A DNA stretch of 64,000 bases from Cacajao melanocephalus. Lineage: Eukaryota; Chordata; Mammalia; Primates; Pitheciidae. A model generated the notes under the pieces. It searched no databases. It had not been told where the DNA came from and saw only the letters and a list, made by a program, of their open reading frames with translations. Below are positions 1 through 13,045 of the stretch, piece after piece. Each line of letters opens with the position of its first letter. The stretch's first letter is position 1. The stretch is taken from positions 51,965-115,964 of the forward strand of contig CAUYLG010026712.1 of the NCBI GenBank assembly GCA_963573385.1. Direction: 5' to 3'. The translations under genes were made by a program, and so were the position numbers.

Positions 1-3000
1 TCTTGACAGGATGATGGTCGGCTAACATTGCTAAGCTCTGGTGTCCTATACCTCCTGCCATCTAAAACTAGCATGCGGGTGTGAGGCTTCAGATTAATAT
101 CTACTTAAATAATTTCTCTCTTACTGAAGCTTTTCCATACAACTTATTATTGTACTGTGTTATCAGTTCAACAGCTTCTCTGTCCCCCACAAACTTTTAT
201 TTTTTCAGTTTCCATCTCTTTATGCTCTGTTTTCTGTATAAATAAGCTTATATTCTCAGTCGCTAGATTCTAAAGGCATTCTAAAACAGTACACAATGAT
301 TTGAGGTAGACATCAGAATGCTGTTTTTTGTTTTTTGTTTTTTAAGAGAAGGCAAATTGCCAAAAGATAGAGCAGCAATGATAAACTTTCCATTTAGTTA
401 ATTTCACAGCCCAATTTGACTAGTCTAGATGAATCTACCCCCAAAGAATAGACAGTTTCAGCTTGGGCAGGATGTCATTTCTCTTTTATAGGCTACTCAA
501 ATTTCATTTTCCACTTGAACTATTGCAGGTATCCTGAGCTCCCTTCAAATTACCCAGGGGCTTGATGAATAGCTGGACATGCCAGTGAGTGGACAGCTCA
601 TTAGCCAATCTGCAGGAGCCTGCTGTGACTATTCTGAATCAAAAAGCCAGTTTCTAATGGTGGATAGCCAATTAATAGCAAAATATAACCTTATGAATTT
701 TCACTGTTGCTCTGTCAAAAGTCTGAGTTTGATGCACTCTTACATGATATTTATTTTCCTTATTATAATTAGGAATGTGGGGGGACTGAGAATCAATAAT
801 CAGGTGTGTAAAAATAATTTCAGGATTGCTACACATGCTTTCTGTTTTTTTTTTCTTCTTTCTCTTCAATTGGTGCAAACAATTTTGATCACAATTTCTA
901 TCAGATGGGTGCTGAGAGAAATACAGAAAAAAGAAGTAGTAGCAAAACTTTCTTGTTTTTATTAATAACTGTCATTATTGTTGTATATATAGTACAAAAT
1001 TGGGAAATATAAAGAAGCATAAAAATGAAGAAAATCACTCATAATCTCATCATGCAAAATAGACTCATGATACCATTTGATTGTACATCTTTCTGTCTTC
1101 TTTGCCTCTATTCCTTCCTCTCTCTCACACACACATCTTATTAATACATACCAAGTATGTATATTTAAACATATTTACTAAAACAGGTTGATGCTCTGCA
1201 AACTATTTTGAAATCTACTTTTATAATTGATCATTATATTGTGAGATCCCTGTGTCACATATCTTACAAAACATGATTTTAATAGTTGCATACTAACTCT
1301 CAGGGTTTCACTCAATCCAGACCTAATCGGTCATCTTTTTTTCTAGTTCACTTCATCCAGGTCCATACGTTCTTCATTTCTCTTTTTTCCAACCTCACTT
1401 TTACATATCTCTCTCTCCATCTTTAGTATATTGCCCACCTCCCACTGGATTTTTTCTCCCCTCTCAGCTGGAGTTTAAGATGAAGACATCATGAAGCTGT
1501 GGCCATGCTGGTTGATTCTTCCACGCACCTTCCCCGAGGGTGAGCAGAATGAGTGCCCCTAAGGCCTGTGTGTAAGGACAGCCCCAGGTCTGAGAGCAGG
1601 AATGCCACTACCAAGGTCACAGTCCTGGACATCACCCCTACTTGTGGGAGGCCATCCTAGATTATGCAGAGGCACTCTGACTTGGGGGGTCAGGAGAGGG
1701 TGTTGAGAACTTGTATTCCTGCAGTGTATTATTTTCTTTGCTTTTTCACTTCTATATTCCTAGATTACTTCTTTGGGGACCCCTAAACTTCAGTTGTCTA
1801 ACTCTTGCGTAAAGAGATCAAGGATGTGAAGCCTGATTCTCAATCTGGTCTATCCCTCACAGGCTCTATTTCAGCCCTGCTGCTTGGTGTCCCAGGAGAG
1901 GATCTCAGAGACTTTATGTTTCCTTTGATGTTTACCTTTAGTAGGATCCTTTCTGTTCTACAACAAAATCATAAGATTGAACTATGTAGCTCTGGCCTAA
2001 AATCAGTGGATCATTTGGGAAAATTTGGTATTAGGTGTATGAGGGCAAATTAAGACTTGATTTGCAGTAAAATAATAATTAAGGAAACCCATGGAATGAA
2101 GATTTCTAAATAAAAAAGAGCAATAGCCATGCTGAAAAACCAAGTAGACCAAAAAAAGTGATCCTCTATGAATTGCATAAAGTGGATGTCTTAATATGCC
2201 TTTCTTCTCTGCTAACTGCAACAAGGGAATAGGGACTGATTGCTGGGGAAAGTTTAGTGTTCAAAAGATTTCTTTGGTGGGAAGCTCTTTTTCCTCCTTT
2301 CAGGATATTAATGCTAGTATTTTCTAATTTTTAAAATCCTCTTACCTCTTCACTCCTTCTTTTTCTCCTGTTAAAATAAGAAGGATATAATATCACATAT
2401 GTAATTATTGATTAGGGACACTAAGCCATTTGATTGAAGTTAAATTGAGTCATATTAAAAATGTTATCTTGAACAGGCATTTCAATTCTATAACATTTAT
2501 CTCCATTTTAATTCCAGCTAATACCCATGTCTGCCACCTCTGCCCAACATCTCCAACTTCCACTTACCTTGCCAGCAAGGAATATTTTTGTTTATTTTTA
2601 AGGCAATGAAAGTGGAGGTAGGGTGGATCTGAAATGATGCTAATATTGTTCTTAAATGATGCGAGTAATGTTCTGAAAGTAATTTGATTAAGTTCCTCTA
2701 TAGCAGGTTTCTTAATGTTTTTGGAACAATAGTCCCTTTTCTAAATCTGAAAATATTTATGGATCCTCCATTTTAAAGACTTTGATTACCTTTCCCTATT
2801 CTGTATGTATTAAAAGATGCCCATGAATCTCTTGGCCTGTTCTTAGCAACACCTTGACTGGTGCCTGTGAGTGTGGATATTCATAGGAGAAAGCCCTATT
2901 TCTCTGTCAGCTGACAACTTTCTTCCCTCAAACACTTAACCTACTTTTTCTAATCTTTTCTGTTCCCAGGTCTGGGTTTGTATCTTCATGTCCTTAGCAC

Positions 3001-4320
3001 ACACATGCCTTTTGACTCTTTCCTATAGAACTCTCTTACTCTATCTGAATTTAGACCCAATTCATTTTTTTCCTAACATTACTCAAACCTTACCTTGTTT
3101 TCTTTTCCCTCAAGACTCCTAGATTCATATTTGATGTTCTTTGATATACAGGTATTATGTTAGTTGTTTTTAAATGATGTTTTTATACGAACCTTTCCAA
3201 TCTGACATCCTTAAATGCAACTCTATACATACTTATTTTTTCTACCTTAGCTATAAAGTATATCATCAAAGGCTTTATGTTAATAAAGATAATGACTCTA
3301 TTGTTGTGCTTAAAAATCTAACAAACAGGTAGAACTATTCCCAGAGCTGACTATAGGAGATCACAAGGTACCTCTTTGCTTATACTTGCTCTCAAATTTA
3401 ACTTAAATTGAAGACTAGCTGGGAATCTTGTCCCAGAGCAGAGGAAGACACCTACATTCAAATCTGTTCATGTTTTTGTGAGACTTGGGGTTTGTCTATA
3501 TGTTAAGTATATGATGTACCCTAAAACACATCATCTCTGTACACTTGGGAGAGTAAGCAGATGAAGAATTCCTCCCCTCCTTCTTGGTTCTTCTCCTCTC
3601 TTTTTGCCCCATATGGAGACAACCATATGGGGCATGATTCCATAAAAAGTACTTCCCTGGTGGATGACCTGGGACAGCAAATGTCCACAGTTTCCATAAG
3701 CAATTAAAAGAAGAGGAAAACCAGGTCTACCCAAAGATTGATATATTTCTCCACCTTGTGTTTACTTACTCTTGTTCCCATCTCTCGCAACCCCCTGCCT
3801 TTCCTGAGCTGTATTTTTTTAAAAGAAATAATGATGTTGCTAGAGTGCAGGTGACCGATGGCTGTAGATCATCACTCCAGTGGTCAAGCTAATACACATA
3901 CATTTGAGGATGACTGGGAAAGCGGCGATAATCTTCTTTCTTTCCTAGCCTTTTGCCTAGCGGTACATACAAATGTACAATAGGATAGAGAGAGCCATGT
4001 AATTAAAAAAGAAATATGCAAATGTGCCTAATTTCCTCACAAGTCTTAATGGGCCTCTTAATGTAAGTCTAGATTTATTGGCATTTTAGTGCTTGGGATA
4101 GACCAATGATTCTTAATAGGAATCACCTCGTGCTGCAGGGAAGGTGGTGAGGAGGAAGGCTGCATCAGGATCACATAGGTGAGTGTTTGATGTGCTGCCT
4201 TAAGGAAACATGTTCTCTGAGCTGAAAAATCATCACTGCCAAGTTAGCCACTATTGCTATTCTATTTCTCATGTGTATTATTGCAGAGACAGATTGAGGA
4301 ACACATAAGCTGATTGTCTC
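1..4320. other. Unassigned non-coding sequence
   Basis: No gene, recognisable transposon or RNA gene could be identified. All open frames are short and have no recognisable protein similarity or codon signature. There are pyrimidine-rich parts (about 1080-1130 and 1330-1460), a modestly GC-richer patch at about 1480-1700, and a T-rich run at about 323-343. Old, highly diverged repeats may be present below what can be recognised by eye. Confidence 0.6.
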
Positions 4321-4324
4321 AAGA

Positions 4325-4515
4325 ACTTTATTACAATTATGTGTTTGATTTCCTTACTCCCTTATGAGGTTTTAAATCTGTAAAGGCCTGAACCATGTCT
4401 GTCTCATTAACCATTCTTCTTGCTAATCATTAATAATCTTGTTAATAATTTGATTCACATTTGCTACACATGTAGTAGGTGCTCACTGGACATTTGCTGA
4501 ATGAATAAAAAGATG
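4325..4515 (+). repeat. L2-like LINE 3' end
   Basis: The wording of the right half (tgtctgtctcattaacc, then a 'tagtaggtgctcactgga' block, then 'tttgctgaatgaat') is typical of the 3' end of mammalian L2. That end normally reads through a 'tagtaggtgctcaataaat' motif into a short TGAATGAA repeat. Old and diverged; the left boundary is approximate. Confidence 0.55.
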
Positions 4516-4659
4516 AATGCATGATGACAAGGAGACATTGTAGTTGGAGATTTCTCTGAGATTGAAGTTGGATTGTATAGTTGGAATTATCTTGCATGAG
4601 AATTTACAAAAATGTATAACTGTTTCCTTTCCTCCAAAAGCCACCAGAAAAACATGTTT

Positions 4660-7085
4660 GGAAAAAAATAAAAACTGTAATGTGTTATATAAAAATAAGC
4701 TAAAACTTTAAGAAAATGACTCAATACATAGATAAATAAAAATAAAAATACTCAGCAATGAGGGGGTGTAACTCAGGAAAGAATCAGAAATTTAAAAAAA
4801 ATCAGTGAAGAAAGAATAAACATAAAAATGAATAAACAAAATGGATAATTCCTTGAAAGAAATACAAAGTAAAATGGAAAAAAATTTAAGATAAAAAAGA
4901 AATGAAGAAGTAAAAAGATTTTGTAAAGAAAGATCCAACATAAGTATAATGGGAATTTCTGAAGAAGTAAACCAAGAGAACAGAACAAATTCTAAAACCA
5001 TAATTCAAAAAAAATTTCCTGAAATAAAAAAGCTGATTTGAAACTATGTATTGAAAAATGTAGCTGAGAAAATCCATCCAGAACAACAAATGCCAAGACA
5101 TGTTCTGGCAAAATCTGATACAAAAGGAAACAAAGGTCATTTGAGCATATTGATCAAACAGAAAGTGATTTGTCAGTGAAAGAAAATTAGATTATTTTCA
5201 GACATTAATAACAGTTTTTGTATACCAGAACAAAATGGAATAACATATTTAAATTCAAAGAAAGAAAATATGAGCCAAAGATTTTTATATCTAGAAAAAC
5301 TGACTTTCAAGCATAAAGGGCACAGACTATTATTGGCATACAATGACCCAAATAATATTGTTCCCTTGAGAACTTTCTGAGAGATCTACTAAAGAGTGAA
5401 CTTCAGACAATAAGAAATAACTATAGAGACATCATGAGAACTGGTGATGAGTGTTAAACATATAGTTACTTGTAGAACTAAGATTAAACGAGGGTTAAAA
5501 AAGATCAAGGATCTATAAAACAGCAGAATTTAATAAAATATATCTAAGGAATAATTTATTAAAGTTGGGATATAAATTGGGTAAGCATATTAAAATAAAT
5601 GTTTAAAAGCTATTCTCATTAATTTCACTGATGGTGATAGTATTGTATGCTTACTGTATTGTATTATTCTTAGACAGTTACATAACGAATACGGGAAAAG
5701 ATAAGTAATTATGTGCTTTTCTAATATGGTCATTCTGTGTATCTTTGAGCATTAGAATTTTTGTTGTAGAAGAAAGGAGATACAGATGTAACACTGAAAG
5801 GGCTGTATTCTTGAATTTAAATTGGAAATAAGAGTATGAACTCATAGAGTCTTTCATATGTATAAATATATATAAAATATAAATTATATAAATATGTATA
5901 AATATATAAATATATATTTTATGTATCTATTTCCTATCTCTGCCCATTGGAAAGGCTTAGAAACAATGAGCAACTTAGTGCAAGAGGCACATCTAACATC
6001 CAGATTGTGGTGGCTTTGAAATAATATTTCTCATTACAAGAAACCAGGACATAGAGAAATGACCAATTCCAGGTCTGGAGCAGGAAATGTATAAGATGAA
6101 TCTGGAATATTTTGTCAAACTATATAGCTAGGAAGCTATAAAAAAATCCTGGGATTATGTCAAAAGAAACTCAGGAATCAATTTTAAGAACCTCCTAGTG
6201 GGGCAATTTAAGCTTCAAAAGACATAATAATCGCAATGGAATAAACCTATAAAATAAGTTAAATGTGTGAGAATATAACTATATTTTAAAAACTTAGTTA
6301 CCTTCAGAAGATTCAAGAGAACTAGTTCATTGTCTTGAAAATGGGTAAATAAAAGGAAAGAATCAAACATTAATCCTGAATTTCCAATAAGAAAAAAATA
6401 TTTTAATTAATAAATGAAAAGGAATGGATAAAATTAAATTATGACTATTTTATAAACTCTAAATGAATGACTAACTCTAGGCATTAATCATCAACAAATA
6501 CTAACGTAGAAAGTAATATATCCAGATGTTATTTAGTTTTTGATGAAAGACCACACAAAGTAGAGTCTTTGCAAAGGAATGGACCTGAACCCATCAAGCC
6601 TCTTGATCCAGCTGCTGATTTGTAGGACATACAGAGGGCAGAGGAACATGACTAACTGTACCATGTCAGTGAGTAACATCTGGACTGTGGGAAACTGCAG
6701 GTCAAATGCGCCAGGTCCCTGAACAAATAAATTGTAAGGCAAAGAAACAGATAACTGAGAAAACTGTGGATTAAAAGAAACTTAACAAATGTATCAGATT
6801 TAATAGAATGAGTAGGACTAAATCAGAGATATCTAGAAATATGCACAAGTGATAGAACTATAAAAAAGTGATTGCTATAAAAGTTGGAATAGTGGTTACT
6901 TTTGGGAGGAGGGCGATGTTTGCGATTTGGATGGGGTACACTGATGAGATTTCTTAGGTAGCTGACATAGGTCTATATTTTGATATAGGTTGTGGCTTCA
7001 GAATGTTTGCCTTATAATAACTCATTAAACTATACATATATTTTCTGTATTTATTTACAATTAAAAAGTTGAAAACAAAGGAGGA
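4660..7085 (+). mobile_element. HAL1 / L1ME-like ancient LINE, decayed
   Basis: An A-rich sense strand of about 2.4 kb. The first part (about 4780-5450) resembles the ORF1-type region of HAL1, a half-LINE related to L1: the stretch around 5010-5130 ('tttcctgaaataaaaaagctgat', 'ccagaacaacaaatgccaagaca') and the region 5220-5400 (amplicon-like order of 'aatggaataacatattt', 'tttcaagcataaagg', 'aactttctgagagatct') follow the expected order. The last part (6890-7085) has the classic LINE 3' UTR pattern: 'agtggttacttttgggagg', a 'gatataggttgtggct' box, then 'ttaaaaagttgaaaac'. No intact reading frame remains. The middle (5600-6500) is too diverged to assign, so this could be more than one insertion. 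Confidence 0.55.
5855..5925. repeat. AT-rich low-complexity tract
   Basis: Short alternating TATAAATA units inside the HAL1-like region, almost without G or C for about 70 bp. Confidence 0.8.
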
Positions 7086-8455
7086 GACAAAAAGTTGGGT
7101 GGAATTTTTATTTTCTCTCCTAGATGAATCCTGTGACTCTTCCTCTGCTCATATGTGTGGCCTGAGATCTTATTAATGCCTGCAGTTCAAAGACTCTTGA
7201 AATAGAAGGCAAACGTATATTTACCTGAGTATGCCCAGTGCTCCAGAGAATAGACATGATTCAAAATGGACAATTTCCTCTTGAAATCCAGAATTATTCT
7301 GTACTTTATTTGCCTCCAGGGAAAACAAGGTGGCATAGGCTTGTTGTCACCAGTGAGAATTTCTAATACTTGGTGTCAGGAAATGGGGCAATAAATCTCA
7401 GTGGACTAAACCACGGCCGTAAGTGGCTTACTCATGCCTTAACGCTTCCTGAATAGCCTCTAACAATGACTGCAAAAGCTGTACTTCCCAGCATCTGGAG
7501 TTGATCTTTATTTAATTTATCCATCTATTGTGTGAACTTTGCCACCCGTGAATTGTAAGAAGAAAAATGAGTCACTAAGATTTGTACATTGTGGAGGGCA
7601 AACTCCCCCTCCCCACCAAGCAGTCCTGGAAATTAAATCTTGTATTCCTTAGTGATTCACTAAGTGTTTACAATCGTGGTCCACACATTTAGTCGTTGTC
7701 AAGATGGATATTTCTAAAGGTATTATTTTTTCATTTCATGGTGAGACTCTTTTTATCTTCCAGACACTTCAATTACTTACAGAAACTAGACGTGGGAGGC
7801 TCAAATAGTGAGTTTTCATTTGTATGTCAGTGCTCAGGATGAGAATCACACATGTACTATATTGTGTTCAGTGTCTGATGAGCCATAGCAGCCTCTTTCA
7901 TGGATGTTGACTGAGATTTCTGAAGCTCAGTTAAAAGTGTCCCTTTTCCGTCAATATCTTAAAATACAGAGGAGATACCTAGTGACGATTATACTGGTCA
8001 AGTCCTTTTCCTCCTTTGCAGAACTCATGTAGAATAAGCTGCATCATGAATAATGCTGGAGTGACTTGGAGGGCAGAAGGCAAATTATTAACATGGGGCC
8101 GCAGCAAGTATTTCAGAGAGGCCTTCACAGGAATGTCATTTATCCAGTTGCAGTGGTAGTAAGATGGGTATAGAAACATCTTGGGAAAGAAAAACACCTC
8201 CATGAAAATATTTGTTAGTGGTTGTGAAAGATCTTTTGACTTTTGAGGGTTTGAAGGTATTGGGGAAGGAAATAAATACTATGACATGAAACACAGAGGT
8301 CAGAAGTGAAATAGTGAGTGTGTTTTCATTGATCTTAGATTTGTTTATAATTTAGAGACATCTACCAGATTGAAGTTAGCATTCCAAGTAAGTGATGTAA
8401 TTTATAAAACTGAAAAAAACCCGAAAATATCCACACCAATAAAAATGCTTTATCT
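7086..8455. other. Unassigned non-coding sequence
   Basis: No gene, RNA gene or recognisable repeat seen. Base composition is somewhat more balanced than in the flanks, so older repeats or conserved non-coding DNA could be hidden here. Confidence 0.5.
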
Positions 8456-8690
8456 TGCTTTAATAACTAGTTTTTTATTTCATTTCCTTTATTTTTTCAT
8501 TTTTATTTTAGATTCAGTGGGTGTATATGCAGGTTTGTTACCTGGGTATATTGCATGATGCTGAGGTTTAGGGTATGAATGATCCCATTTCCCGGGTACT
8601 GAGCATAGTATCCAATCATTACTTATTCATTTCTTGCCCCACTCCCTCCTTCTTCCCTCTAGTAGTCCCCAGTGTCTATTGTTGCCATCC
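8456..8690 (-). mobile_element. L1 3' UTR fragment
   Basis: Read on the plus strand it starts with a T-rich tail and continues 'gattcagtgggtgtatatgc', 'ggtttgttacctgggtata', 'gagcatagtatccaa' and 'gtccccagtgtctattgttgcc'. This is the reverse complement of the L1 3' UTR in the expected order. The L1 match stops abruptly near 8690. The style is of an older primate/mammalian L1 (L1M/L1PB type). Confidence 0.8.
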
Positions 8691-9300
8691 AAATGACTTC
8701 TGAGCCCTCTGGAGTTTTTGCACAGACCACACTCAGTGCTGGCAGAACAGGCTGGCTAGCACTGGATACCCCCTCTGGACTGCTTCACTTCAACTTGGAC
8801 CTGATGCACATGCAGACTTGTTACCTTTTTATGGAGCTCCCTGTAAGACTGGTTTGGGAGGCCTGGAGCATCTGGCCAATGTAGCTTAATCTGTAGGCTG
8901 GGATTACACAGAAGCTTTGGCCCGGCAGAGTGAAACTGCTGAACTTCAGCTTTTTTACCAGTTTGCTTCACTTTAAAGAGCAGCCTCAGCTCAAACAGCT
9001 GGGGCTAAATTACAGGGGAGACTGTTTCTGTGTGAGCTTTCCTGGCTTTCCCAAATGAGTTTGTGGAATCTGGCCCGTTAGCAGGGCCCAAACACAGCCA
9101 TCTGACTGTGCCTCGGTGAATGGAATGAGGGTGGTTTCATTTGCCTTTCTAACGTCCATTTCCCACACAGTCAAGTCTCCTCTAGCCAGGCCCACTTCTG
9201 TTTTTAGCAGGGAGCTCTTGAGGCCAGGGAAATGTGGAAGCGCTTATTGTTTATATGACACTGGGAGTCTTTAGTTCCCTCTTGGGCTTCCCAAGCCTAA
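8691..9300. other. GC-richer block joined to the L1 3' end, identity unclear
   Basis: About 600 bp, distinctly richer in G and C than its surroundings and starting exactly where the L1 3' UTR match ends. There is no convincing long reading frame. Its composition, and phrases seen in the minus-strand reading, make an L1 5' UTR or LTR origin plausible, but I cannot place it with confidence. Confidence 0.35.
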
Positions 9301-9664
9301 ACTGCTAGATACATGACTCAAAGTGAAAGCTAGCATGACCTAGCTCAGGATTTAAGTTTCAGTATTTCAGCCTTTTTCTCTATTCTAGACTGTTCTCTAT
9401 TTTGGCCTTTTAAATCAGGGATGGTGAAGACTTGACAGGTATGTCTCCATTTCTTTCTCCTGTACTAAACGCTGATATTGCTCATGGTCATTGACTCCTT
9501 TCTGGGAAATCCATATTTAACCTCAGAATACTTAATAATATGGTCAATCAATCAGTTAGCCCATGTGTTGAATCCTGTTTGCTATTTTAGGAGTTACAGT
9601 GGAGTATAGTGGCCCAAGAGACTGATAAGCAGGCCTTACCCCAGCATTGTGGTGGATGGCACCT

Positions 9665-10100
9665 TGGATAGAATGGTTAGAAAAATTGCGTTCTCACTCT
9701 AGCTCTACCATTTACCAGTTAACTACAGCTATATTTGATTTCTTGAAGTTTAGTTTTTGTCATCCAAATAAATATTTTCTCTAAATACATTATAATTTGT
9801 TGTCAATATGTGAAAATAAACAAATGGGTGTGGATTCCTTTGCCAGCAGCCTAGCTCTTAGCAATGTAATATTAATACATTGAAAATCCCTGCTTATTCC
9901 TGTTTCCTAGACTTACAGTAACAATTACATACAAGGTACTTTAAAAGCCAAATATTTCCTATTAATAGTGCTGTGGGATGTACATTAGATTGGGCATCAG
10001 CATATCTAGATTTTTGTTTCTGTGCTACAACTAATTGCTTACAACATGTTGGTTTTTTGGGCTCTACATCCATATTTTAAAATTATGAGGTTGAATTAGA
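9665..10100 (+). repeat. Possible MIR fragments (two)
   Basis: Two short pieces, about 9665-9775 and 9965-10060, keep the MIR-type order: a 'tctagctctaccatttacc' or 'tttctgtgctacaactaattg' core, then a T-rich 'cttgaagtttagtttttgtc' part in the first piece. Similarity is weak. Confidence 0.35.
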
Positions 10101-10140
10101 AGTTTTAAGCATTGTTTCTTAGCACTTAAAACTATATTTT

Positions 10141-10441
10141 CTTTTTTAAAAAAAATACAGGGTATTGTTCTGCCACACTGGCTGGAGTGCAGGGGTGTGA
10201 TCTTGGGTCGCTGCAGCCTTGATCTCCTGTGCTTAAGCAATCCACCCACCTCAGTCTCCAGAGTAGCCAGGACTACAGACATGTGCTACCATGCCTGGCT
10301 AATTTTTTTTTTGTATTTTCTGTAGAGACTAGGTTTCACTATGTTGCCCCGGCTGCTCTCAGACTCCTGGGCTCAAGCAAGCCATCCACCTCAGCCTCCC
10401 AAAGTGCTGGGATTACAAGTGTGTGCCACCACACCTGGCTC
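10141..10441 (-). mobile_element. Alu element (AluJ-like)
   Basis: Both Alu monomers are recognisable in reverse complement. The right-monomer end is at 10175-10280 ('ggctggagtgcagg', 'cttaagcaatccaccc'), followed by the middle T-rich linker around 10302-10320 and the left monomer ending 'cctcccaaagtgctgggatt' near 10395-10420. Many substitutions, including in former CpG sites, point to an old AluJ-type copy. A poor, tentative flanking duplication begins AAAAC (10128 and 10442). Confidence 0.93.
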
Positions 10442-10904
10442 AAAACCATCATTCTCGTGAAATCTTATTTGAAACCCTGATATGAGACATACAAAAGAGT
10501 TGTTCTAAATCATGTCAGAGTGGGGTAGGGGGAGTAGAGGCCTGCCTGTTTGACCTCTTCTGAAAGTGTCCCGTAAGTATTCCCATAGCATCTTGGGGTC
10601 CCCTGAAAATTTGGTAACCACTAGACCAGATGTTGTTGAAGGTCCAGTCAAGTTTTAACATTCTACAATTCTAAATGTATAAAGAAGACTAATTTCTCAG
10701 TGCCTTTATTAACTTTCTTATTATATGGTGGAAACAACAGGAAATTTATGGCCATCCCTATGCAAACACAGCTAGCAACTAGAATAAATAACACACTTTT
10801 TAAAAGAAAACTGTAGAGGATGTCAGAAATGTTTCTTATAGTCTTGTCTAAGAAGCCATTTGCTTTAGTAAGCCTTGAATCTTCACATGCAATAAGCAAA
10901 CAAA

Positions 10905-11010
10905 TTTCTGCAGAAATGTGTTTAGTGTCTTCCATGTGCCAACCACAATGTTCATCCTGGGTTACAAGGGTCACTAAGACACTGCCCTATCTCAAGAATC
11001 TCACATAGTC
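10905..11010 (+). repeat. L2-like fragment
   Basis: The phrase order 'tgtcttccatgtgccaacca', 'ggttacaagggtcactaaga', 'ctcaagaatctcacatag' follows the L2 segment that normally reads 'catgtgccaggcac ... ggagctcacagtc'. Confidence 0.5.
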
Positions 11011-11764
11011 ACAGTTGTTTTCAAATTGTGCTCAGCAAATCACAACATAAACTTCATATTTTGGGCTTTACATATCAAGATTCTGTTAAGTCTTTAAGGG
11101 CTGGCACCATAAAATAGCTTCCTTTTTGTGCTTAAAATATTTGGTCTGCCTTATTTACTGGACCTTGTTTAGGTCTACAGCGTCAAGCAGAATGATAGCA
11201 ATGTCTGTGACTGAAGGCTCAGTGATGGCAGCTGTCAAGGGATATGTGATTTTGACAAAGCACTTGGACTTTCAACAAAAATAAGACAAGTTAGATATTT
11301 TAATAATACATTTTGCAAAATCCTAGAATTTACATCAATGAATGAAATGAAATTAGCCCTCTAAGTTTTAAACTGTATACAACATAACCACTTCATAAGT
11401 TTCTTTAGGGTAATTTATTTACTGAGCTTGTTTGACTAAATATCATAACATTGAGCTTTTTAAAAAATGAAAAAAATCTCAAGGTATCACTTTTTAGAAG
11501 TAGTAATAGAAAAATGGACATATGTAGGTGTATTTAATTTCCTTTCTTTCTATAAAAATAGTGGTATCCTTTCTTTCATCAGGGAAAAATATTGCATTAT
11601 TCAGTAATGGATCAAATTCCAGCAATGACATTTTACCTCTGTTATTCTATACTCTGTTTAGATATACAGGCCATCACTTAAGCAATTTGCAAAATATGAA
11701 AGCTTTTGACCATAGGAAAAAATATACAGGTGAGGTAATTGTGAGCCTGAAGTACATTTATTAG
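11011..11764. other. Unassigned non-coding sequence
   Basis: AT-rich, with no gene or repeat that I can recognise. Confidence 0.5.
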
Positions 11765-11769
11765 GGCAC

Positions 11770-12126
11770 TGACATGGTTTGGCTCTGTGTCCCCACCCAA
11801 ATCTCACCTTGAATTATAATAATCCCAACATGTAATGGGAGGGATCCCTTGTGAGGCAATTGAATCATGGGGGCAGGCTTTTCCTGTACTGTTCTTGTGA
11901 TTGTGAATGAGTCTCATGAGATTTGATGATTTTATAAAAGTGAATTCCCCTGCACAGGCTCTCTTGCCTGCCACCATCTAAGACGTGACTTTGCTTCTCA
12001 TTCACCAGCTGCCACAATTGTGAGGCCTCCCCAGACATGTGAAACTGTGAGTCCATTAAACCTTTTTTTATAAATTGCCCAGTCTTGGGTATGTCTTTAT
12101 TAGCAGCATGAAAACAGACTAATATA
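11770..12126 (+). mobile_element. Solo LTR, THE1 family (ERVL-MaLR)
   Basis: A 357-bp LTR of the usual THE1 size. It begins 'tgacatggtttggctctgtg', contains 'aattgaatcatgggggcagg', 'tgaggcctccccagacatgt' and 'gtgagtccattaaacc', and ends 'aaaacagactaatata'. No internal region is attached, so this is a solo LTR, presumably left by LTR-LTR recombination. Flanking 5-mers ggcac (11765-11769) and gacac (12127-12131) differ at one base, as expected for an aged 5-bp target duplication. It has no coding capacity. The canonical promoter region lies inside but nothing shows current activity. Confidence 0.93.
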
Positions 12127-12131
12127 GACAC

Positions 12132-13045
12132 CAAGCCCCAAACTGAAGCCAAACTAAATAAATACTTGTCAACTCATCCTCCAGAGTGTCTTGCTCATGG
12201 AGATCTCAGAAGTTCCTCAGAGGAACTTCTAATTTCTCATTGTCTTTCCTCACTCCACAGAAGGATGGCACAAAGAATGACTGTGTTCTTCTCCAGGCCC
12301 CATGAGCTACCATTATCTTCTGGGAGAGGTAGGGGAGGAGGTGGGATAGACTAGAGGTGTAGTATTTTGGTTAAGTGGTAGAGGGAGCTCAAAAAAACTT
12401 CTCATTTTCCAGACTTCTTTGTAGTTTAAATATTATATTAAACAACTATTTTTCAACCTTAGGCTAATAAATTTCAAGGGACACATCAGAGGCAATAATT
12501 ACAAATTGTTTCCTAAAGAGAACATTTTGGATTCAGGTACTGATTAGGACCCTCTGTGAAAAGGAATAGAAAACCAGGATGGAGAAGCTCAAATTAATGT
12601 CTTAAAAATTAGAACAGCAGCTGCCAGAAGGATTTGTGGGTTAAACTTCATTGGTGTTCATCTGGCATTGACTTTGGTTATAAAGATGAGTTTCAACTTA
12701 TCTGGTGCTCCCTTTCTAGTCTGACTTATGAAGATACAATGCCTAGAAAGAGTTACTCTTGAGGTTTTATGAGAAATATGTGATGGGATTTGGGGCACTC
12801 TATAAATACCATTTCTATCCCCATCTGAATGAGTCAAAGATATTTTATTTCTGGTAAAATTGATTTTGGAGATTGTATTTTTTTCTGCTTGTTAGTAGTT
12901 TCCCTCCTTCTGAAGGAAGAACTAGACAACATTCCCATTAGTCACAGGGAGCAAAATGGCATTGTGTCTCTCCTAATGTAAGAAGACCCAAGGAGCAGAA
13001 CAGAGAATGTTCTTTAAGAAAGAAGATAGGTATTAAAAACCTCTA
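12132..13045. other. Unassigned non-coding sequence
   Basis: No gene or recognisable repeat. The small GC-richer patch 12250-12350 contains a purine run ending in 'ggaggaggtggga' but shows no protein-like signal. Confidence 0.5.

Noticed and set aside
579..965. 128-codon plus-strand open frame
   Set aside because: Chance frame in unassigned DNA: no recognisable domain, biased to AT-rich codons, overlapped by an antisense frame of the same quality, and no splice or promoter context I can support.
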